DNA of 10,000 nt from Chloroflexota bacterium (GTDB lineage Bacteria > Chloroflexota > Anaerolineae > Anaerolineales > Villigracilaceae): contig JAIWOB010000026.1 of the NCBI GenBank assembly GCA_020217065.1, positions 1 to 10,000 on the forward strand. The letters are read 5' to 3'. Shown here in pieces: positions 6,399 to 10,000 of the stretch; position 1 is the stretch's first letter, and each line of letters opens with the position of its first letter. The notes beneath the pieces are model-generated. The model ran no database searches. It saw nothing but the letters and a program-made list of their open reading frames with translations, and had not been told where the DNA came from. A program made the translations under genes and the position numbers.

Positions 6399-6860
6399 AT
6401 GTTCCTCGGCTACTTTCAGCATAATCTCGACGACAAGGGGCGCCTGATGATTCCGGCGCGCTATCGCGATTTGCTGGAAGGCGGCGCTTTCATCACCCAG
6501 GGCTTTGATAAGTGTCTGATGGTGATGACGGAGCCTTATTTCAAGCAGGTTTATGAACGCATTGAAGCCATGAACCTTGCCGACCCGACGGCTCGTCTTC
6601 TGCGGCGTCTCATCCTTGCAAACGCCTATCCCGTCGAAGCCGACAAAGTTGGGCGCATCCTTCTGCCGCAGAACCTGCGCGCCTTTTTAGGCGTCGAAAG
6701 CGGCGAATTGATTGTCGCCGGACAGGGCGATTATTTTGAAGTTTGGACGCCTGCGCTGTGGAAAGAGCAGATGGCTCAATTGCAGGATACCGACGCCAAC
6801 AACGCCCGTTTTTCCGCGCTGGATTTGTCCAAAACGAATTCGCTAACGCCTGGCGGCTAG
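6399..6860 (+). CDS. mraZ: Transcriptional regulator MraZ
   Basis: MraZ is a DNA-binding regulator of the division and cell wall cluster that forms ring-like oligomers. The 153-aa protein carries the two tandem SpoVT-AbrB-like swapped-hairpin domains, each with the DxxxR-type signature: DDKGR (11-15) followed by LMIPARYR, and DKVGR (82-86) followed by ILLPQNLR. The N-terminus MFLGYFQHNLD is the usual MraZ opening, which fixes the start. AAAGGA at 6381-6386 is about 12 bases upstream, somewhat far for an SD. The protein ends in a short polar tail. It heads the mraZ-rsmH-ftsL-ftsI unit, and the three GTGGTA repeats at the promoter are its expected binding site, so it probably represses its own operon. 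Confidence 0.97.
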   Translation: MFLGYFQHNLDDKGRLMIPARYRDLLEGGAFITQGFDKCLMVMTEPYFKQVYERIEAMNLADPTARLLRRLILANAYPVEADKVGRILLPQNLRAFLGVESGELIVAGQGDYFEVWTPALWKEQMAQLQDTDANNARFSALDLSKTNSLTPGG

Positions 6861-6868
6861 CGAAAAGT

Positions 6869-7783
6869 ATGCGCCACATACCCGTACTTTACAAAGAGAT
6901 TATACACGCACTGCAACCCAAATGCGGCGGACTTTATGTAGATGGCACATTGGGCGCGGGCGGTCACGCTCGCGGCATTTTGGAGGCTTGCGCTCCGGAT
7001 GGGCTTCTGCTGGGTCTTGACGTGGACCCGCAGGCGCTGGCGCTGGCTCGTGAGACCTTGGCTCCTTATGAGGGGCGCATACATCTGGCGCAAGCCTCCT
7101 ACACGACCCTTGCCGAACAACTTGCCAGCCTCGGTTGGAATGCGGTGGACGGCATCCTTCTCGATTTGGGCGCTTCTTCCATGCAATTTGACGTCCCTGA
7201 GCGCGGATTTTCTTTTCAGCAGGATGGACCTTTGGACATGCGCTTTGGTCCTCACGCTTTGCGAAGCGCCGCCGACGTTGTGAATACCTGGGATGAAAAA
7301 GAACTCGCTGATTTAATTTTTCGCTATGGCGAAGACCCCAGGGCAAGACGCATTGCCCGCGCGATTGTCTCCAGCCGCCCTCTTCAAACCACCCGAGAGT
7401 TGGCTGCCGTTGTCGAGAAGGCGTCTCCCCGCCGTGGCAGCCGAATCCACCCCGCGACGCAGACCTTTCAAGCGCTGCGTATCGCCGTCAACGAAGAATT
7501 ATCGGCGCTGGAAGAGGTCTTGCCGCAAGCGGTCGCCAGCCTGAAACGCGGCGGACGGCTTGCCGTGATTTCCTTTCATTCGCTCGAAGACCGCCTGGTC
7601 AAAGAGTTTTTCCGTGAGCAAAGCGCGCGGCGGTTCAATCCGCCTTATGAAAGGATTTACGCGGAAGAGCGGGAGGCTGTTGTAAAAACCGTTAACAAAA
7701 AGCCGATTGTGGCTTCGGATGAAGAGGCGCGGAGCAATCCGCGGGCGCGCAGCGCAAAACTTAGAATTGTAGAAAAGTTATGA
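6869..7783 (+). CDS. rsmH: 16S rRNA (cytosine-1402-N4)-methyltransferase RsmH
   Basis: RsmH (formerly MraW) uses S-adenosylmethionine to methylate N4 of C1402 in 16S rRNA, tuning decoding at the P site. The 304-aa protein is complete: HIPVL at the N-terminus, GTLGAGGHA SAM motif (26-34), Asp51 in LDVDP, DLGASSMQFD (99-108), GPLDMR (120-125), RYGEDPRARRIARAI starting at 152, HPATQTFQALRIAVNEE (194-210) and ISFHSLEDRLVK (234-245). ATG at 6869 was chosen over an in-frame ATG at 6743, which would overlap mraZ by 118 bases and add 42 non-family residues. Only 8 bases separate it from mraZ and no clear SD is seen, so it may depend on translational coupling. Its stop overlaps the next start as ATGA. 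Confidence 0.97.
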   Translation: MRHIPVLYKEIIHALQPKCGGLYVDGTLGAGGHARGILEACAPDGLLLGLDVDPQALALARETLAPYEGRIHLAQASYTTLAEQLASLGWNAVDGILLDLGASSMQFDVPERGFSFQQDGPLDMRFGPHALRSAADVVNTWDEKELADLIFRYGEDPRARRIARAIVSSRPLQTTRELAAVVEKASPRRGSRIHPATQTFQALRIAVNEELSALEEVLPQAVASLKRGGRLAVISFHSLEDRLVKEFFREQSARRFNPPYERIYAEEREAVVKTVNKKPIVASDEEARSNPRARSAKLRIVEKL

Positions 7784-8244
7784 ATCTTCAGAATATTAAC
7801 CGCCTGGCTCATGCCTATAAAGTCGCTCCCTGGCGCGTCCAGCGTCAGTGGCTTGGCGGCGCTTTGCTGGCGGTGGTCGCTTTTGCCATGATTGCCACGC
7901 TTTACCATGACGTGACCTCGCAAGCCGCCATTGCCGGGCGTGAAATTCAAAATTTAATGGCTGCGATAAACGCCAGCCAACAGGCAAGCGCCGACTTGCA
8001 GACCGAGCTTGCCCGCCTGACTTCGGCGCAGGCGATGGAACAGAGAGCGCTTGAAATGGGCTTTCGCCCGCTCAAGGCGGGCGAAGCGGAATACCTGGTT
8101 GTGCCGGGATACGTTGTTCTCCAGCCGGAAATTCTTTCTTCGGCTTCGCTGCCGCAATTAAGCGCCTTGACCATTCCGCCCGAATATCACGAATCGCTTT
8201 TGGAATGGGCGGAGCGAAAAATTACAACGCGAGGCGCGCGATGA
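7780..8244 (+). CDS. ftsL: FtsL-like bitopic divisome protein with long C-terminal tail
   Basis: A 154-aa protein with a basic cytoplasmic N-terminus (residues 1-22), one membrane helix (about 23-41, GALLAVVAFAMIATL), and an extracytoplasmic heptad-like coiled coil (about 46-92) ending in ALEMGFRPL (90-98). The A-x-x-M/L-G-[FM]-x-P element after a coiled coil is typical of FtsL and DivIC. FtsL forms a complex with DivIC/FtsB and DivIB/FtsQ and activates FtsW-FtsI. The slot between rsmH and ftsI is the standard ftsL position, and the start (7780) overlaps the rsmH stop by four bases. Residues 99-154 form an extra tail (LVVPGYV, then Pro- and Leu-rich) longer than in common FtsL proteins. Primary sequence identity is weak, as usual for this family. 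Confidence 0.7.
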   Translation: MNLQNINRLAHAYKVAPWRVQRQWLGGALLAVVAFAMIATLYHDVTSQAAIAGREIQNLMAAINASQQASADLQTELARLTSAQAMEQRALEMGFRPLKAGEAEYLVVPGYVVLQPEILSSASLPQLSALTIPPEYHESLLEWAERKITTRGAR

Positions 8245-9989
8245 GAGAGCAATACGCGATTCGCGTGCAAGTCTTGGCGGCGGCAATGGCTTTGATTGCC
8301 TTTGTCATTATCGTCCAGATGACGCGCATTCAAAACAGCCCGGAAGCGGCGGTTTTCCGCCAGCAGGCTTCGAATTACGCGTATGAGTTGCGGACTTTTT
8401 ACCCGGACCGCGGCGAAATTTACGACCGCAGCGGTCATATGCTTGCGGGAAATAAAACCGTCTATGAAATTGGCGTTAATTTAAGCCTTGTCAAAGACCC
8501 CTATGCCATTGCGACCGCCGTCGGCGCGGAACTTGGGCGGGATTCCATGCAATTGGTTTACGCCATTCAGAACCCACCCGAAGGCGTTTCCTACATGGTT
8601 CTGGCGGATTTTGTGGAGGCGGAGCAGGCTGAGCGGCTTCAGGCGTTGAAGCAGGCTGCCCAGGAGCAGGCGTCGGAGGGAGCGCGCGGCGCGCTGAGCG
8701 GGCTGGAATTCAAACCGCATCCGCAGCGCAGTTATCCGGAAAATTCTCTGGCGTCAAACGTGATTGGATTTGTCAGCCGCGAGGGGCGGGGGTACTTTGG
8801 CGTTGAAGAAAAGTACGACACCCTCTTGGCGGGCAGCCCGGTGCAGGCGTTCGTCCCCACCGACCCGAATCGCGCTTTTGAAATTCCGCGCGTGTTAAAC
8901 GGCACAACTCTTGTCCTCACCCTTAACCGCGACTTGCAAGCCGCCGCCGAAAAGATTTTGGACGACGCCCTTTATACTTACAGCGCGCAAAACGGCGTCA
9001 TCGCCGTTATGGACCCGCGCAACGGCGAGACGCTTGCCATGGCGGTCACGCCGCGTATGAATTTGAACCATTTTTGGAATTACGCCAATATTTACAATAA
9101 CGCCAGCGAATTCAACCCTGTCATTTCCAAGCCCTATGAGCCCGGCTCGGTGTTGAAGATTATCACCATGGCTGCGGCGCTGGATAGCGGGACGGTCACG
9201 CCTGGCACGACCTATCTCGATACCGGAGCGATTTTGGTCGGCGGCGCGACGATTCAAAACTGGAATCAAGAGCCTTGGGGGGTGCAGGATATGACCGGCT
9301 GTTTGCAGCACTCGCTTAACGTTTGTATGGCGACGCTTTCCACCAAAATGGGCGCTGGGACCTTTTACTCCTACATGGATAATTTCGGTTTTGGGCGACT
9401 CACCGGCGTAGACTTGGCGGGCGAGGCGGCAGGCAGACTCAAAGTCCCCGGCGACGAAGATTGGTATCCGGTCGACCTCGGCACAAATTCCTTTGGTCAG
9501 GGCATTTCCGCTACGCCGCTTCAAATCATGGCGGCGGCGTCCGCCATTGCCAACGGCGGGCGCGCGGTTATTCCGCATGTGTTGTACGCGATGGTGCGCG
9601 ACGGTCGTCAATACAACGTCCCAGCCCAATTTGCGGGGTCGCCCATTTCCGAACAAACCGCCGAGACTCTTTCCGGGATGCTGGCGGTTTCCCTCGAATC
9701 GGAAGGGTCGCTGGCTTTGCTGCCCGGTTATCGAATCGCCGGCAAGACCGGCACGGCGCAAATCCCGGTGAATGGGTTTTACGACATGACCCAGACCAAC
9801 GCTTCTTTTATCGGTTGGGGTCCGGTGGACGACCCGCAGTTCATGATTTATGTCTGGCTTGAACGCCCTTCCGCGTCCATCTGGGGCTCTGAAACCGCCG
9901 CCCCGGTCTTTGCCGAAATGGCGGAAAAAACCGTCGTCCTGTTGGATATTCCTCCTGACTATATCCGTCAGGGATTAGCCGTGAAATGA
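8241..9989 (+). CDS. ftsI: Class B penicillin-binding protein FtsI/PBP2-type septal transpeptidase
   Basis: A 582-aa membrane-anchored D,D-transpeptidase that cross-links septal peptidoglycan with its partner FtsW. One N-terminal membrane helix (about 9-28) is followed by the PBP dimerisation/pedestal domain with RGEIYDRSG (58-66) and RSYP (163-166), then the transpeptidase domain. Catalytic motifs are intact: SxxK at Ser303-Lys306 in EPGSVLK, SxN at Ser358-Asn360 in QHSLN, and KTG at 502-504 in GKTGTAQ. There is no transglycosylase domain, so it is class B, and no C-terminal PASTA repeats, unlike many Gram-positive homologues. ATG at 8241 was chosen because it overlaps the ftsL stop as ATGA and has GAGG at 8231-8234; an in-frame ATG at 8205 would overlap ftsL by 40 bases. 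Position after ftsL supports division rather than elongation function. Confidence 0.93.
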   Translation: MREQYAIRVQVLAAAMALIAFVIIVQMTRIQNSPEAAVFRQQASNYAYELRTFYPDRGEIYDRSGHMLAGNKTVYEIGVNLSLVKDPYAIATAVGAELGRDSMQLVYAIQNPPEGVSYMVLADFVEAEQAERLQALKQAAQEQASEGARGALSGLEFKPHPQRSYPENSLASNVIGFVSREGRGYFGVEEKYDTLLAGSPVQAFVPTDPNRAFEIPRVLNGTTLVLTLNRDLQAAAEKILDDALYTYSAQNGVIAVMDPRNGETLAMAVTPRMNLNHFWNYANIYNNASEFNPVISKPYEPGSVLKIITMAAALDSGTVTPGTTYLDTGAILVGGATIQNWNQEPWGVQDMTGCLQHSLNVCMATLSTKMGAGTFYSYMDNFGFGRLTGVDLAGEAAGRLKVPGDEDWYPVDLGTNSFGQGISATPLQIMAAASAIANGGRAVIPHVLYAMVRDGRQYNVPAQFAGSPISEQTAETLSGMLAVSLESEGSLALLPGYRIAGKTGTAQIPVNGFYDMTQTNASFIGWGPVDDPQFMIYVWLERPSASIWGSETAAPVFAEMAEKTVVLLDIPPDYIRQGLAVK

Positions 9990-10000
9990 TATGCCCGCAT
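9986..10000 (+). CDS. Possible start of the next dcw gene, cut by the window edge
   Basis: The ftsI stop TGA (9987-9989) is overlapped by an ATG at 9986-9988, the same ATGA arrangement as the two upstream junctions, and another ATG lies at 9991-9993. Only a few codons are visible, so neither start nor product can be judged. In standard dcw order murE, murF, mraY or ftsW would be candidates. Confidence 0.3.

Noticed and set aside
1..10000. CRISPR array, insertion sequence, tRNA or rRNA gene, phage or defence island
   Set aside because: No regularly spaced repeats beyond the MraZ operator, no transposase or terminal inverted repeats, and no tRNA-like cloverleaf seen by eye; all genes are recognisable housekeeping families.

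Overview
This window reads as an ordinary stretch of chromosomal housekeeping genes from a free-living bacterium. The DNA looks moderately G+C-rich by eye. Coding density is high, and there are no mobile elements, CRISPR arrays, rRNA or tRNA genes that I can see. The protein set (a LysN-like aminotransferase, a YacL-type PIN-TRAM membrane protein beside cysS, and a compact mraZ-rsmH-ftsL-ftsI cluster) fits a Chloroflexota/Anaerolineae-like organism or another deep-branching bacterium with peptidoglycan. That placement is an inference from protein flavour, not something the sequence proves.

Layout. Positions 1-113 hold a hairpin with a T-tract and no clear gene. A PLP-dependent aminotransferase follows (114-1355, +). 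It converges on moaA (1424-2404, -) across a near-symmetric, probably bidirectional terminator. A 255-bp divergent promoter region (2405-2659), the longest gene-free stretch, separates moaA from a YacL-like PIN-TRAM protein (2660-3745, +). After a terminator and a short promoter region comes cysS (3892-5289, +). It converges on a class I SAM-dependent RNA methyltransferase-like gene (5296-6243, -), whose 3' end contains a hairpin that could terminate cysS. A second divergent region (6244-6398) carries the promoter, a three-copy MraZ operator and a leader hairpin. It opens the division/cell wall (dcw) cluster on the + strand: mraZ (6399-6860), rsmH (6869-7783), an FtsL-like protein (7780-8244) and FtsI/PBP2-type transpeptidase (8241-9989). 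The next gene probably begins at the right edge.

How the genes work together. The last four genes are one tight transcription unit, with an 8-nt gap and then two 4-nt ATGA stop/start overlaps. MraZ would regulate the unit through its own operator, RsmH methylates 16S rRNA, and FtsL and FtsI are divisome components that drive septal peptidoglycan synthesis. The left half is a set of independently transcribed single genes: amino-acid metabolism, molybdenum cofactor synthesis, a putative membrane-anchored RNase, cysteinyl-tRNA synthesis and an RNA methyltransferase. I saw no undescribed system. The points most worth a second look are regulatory DNA (MraZ operator and leader, moaA/yacL divergent region, hairpin ahead of the aminotransferase) and the unusually long C-terminal tail of the FtsL-like protein.
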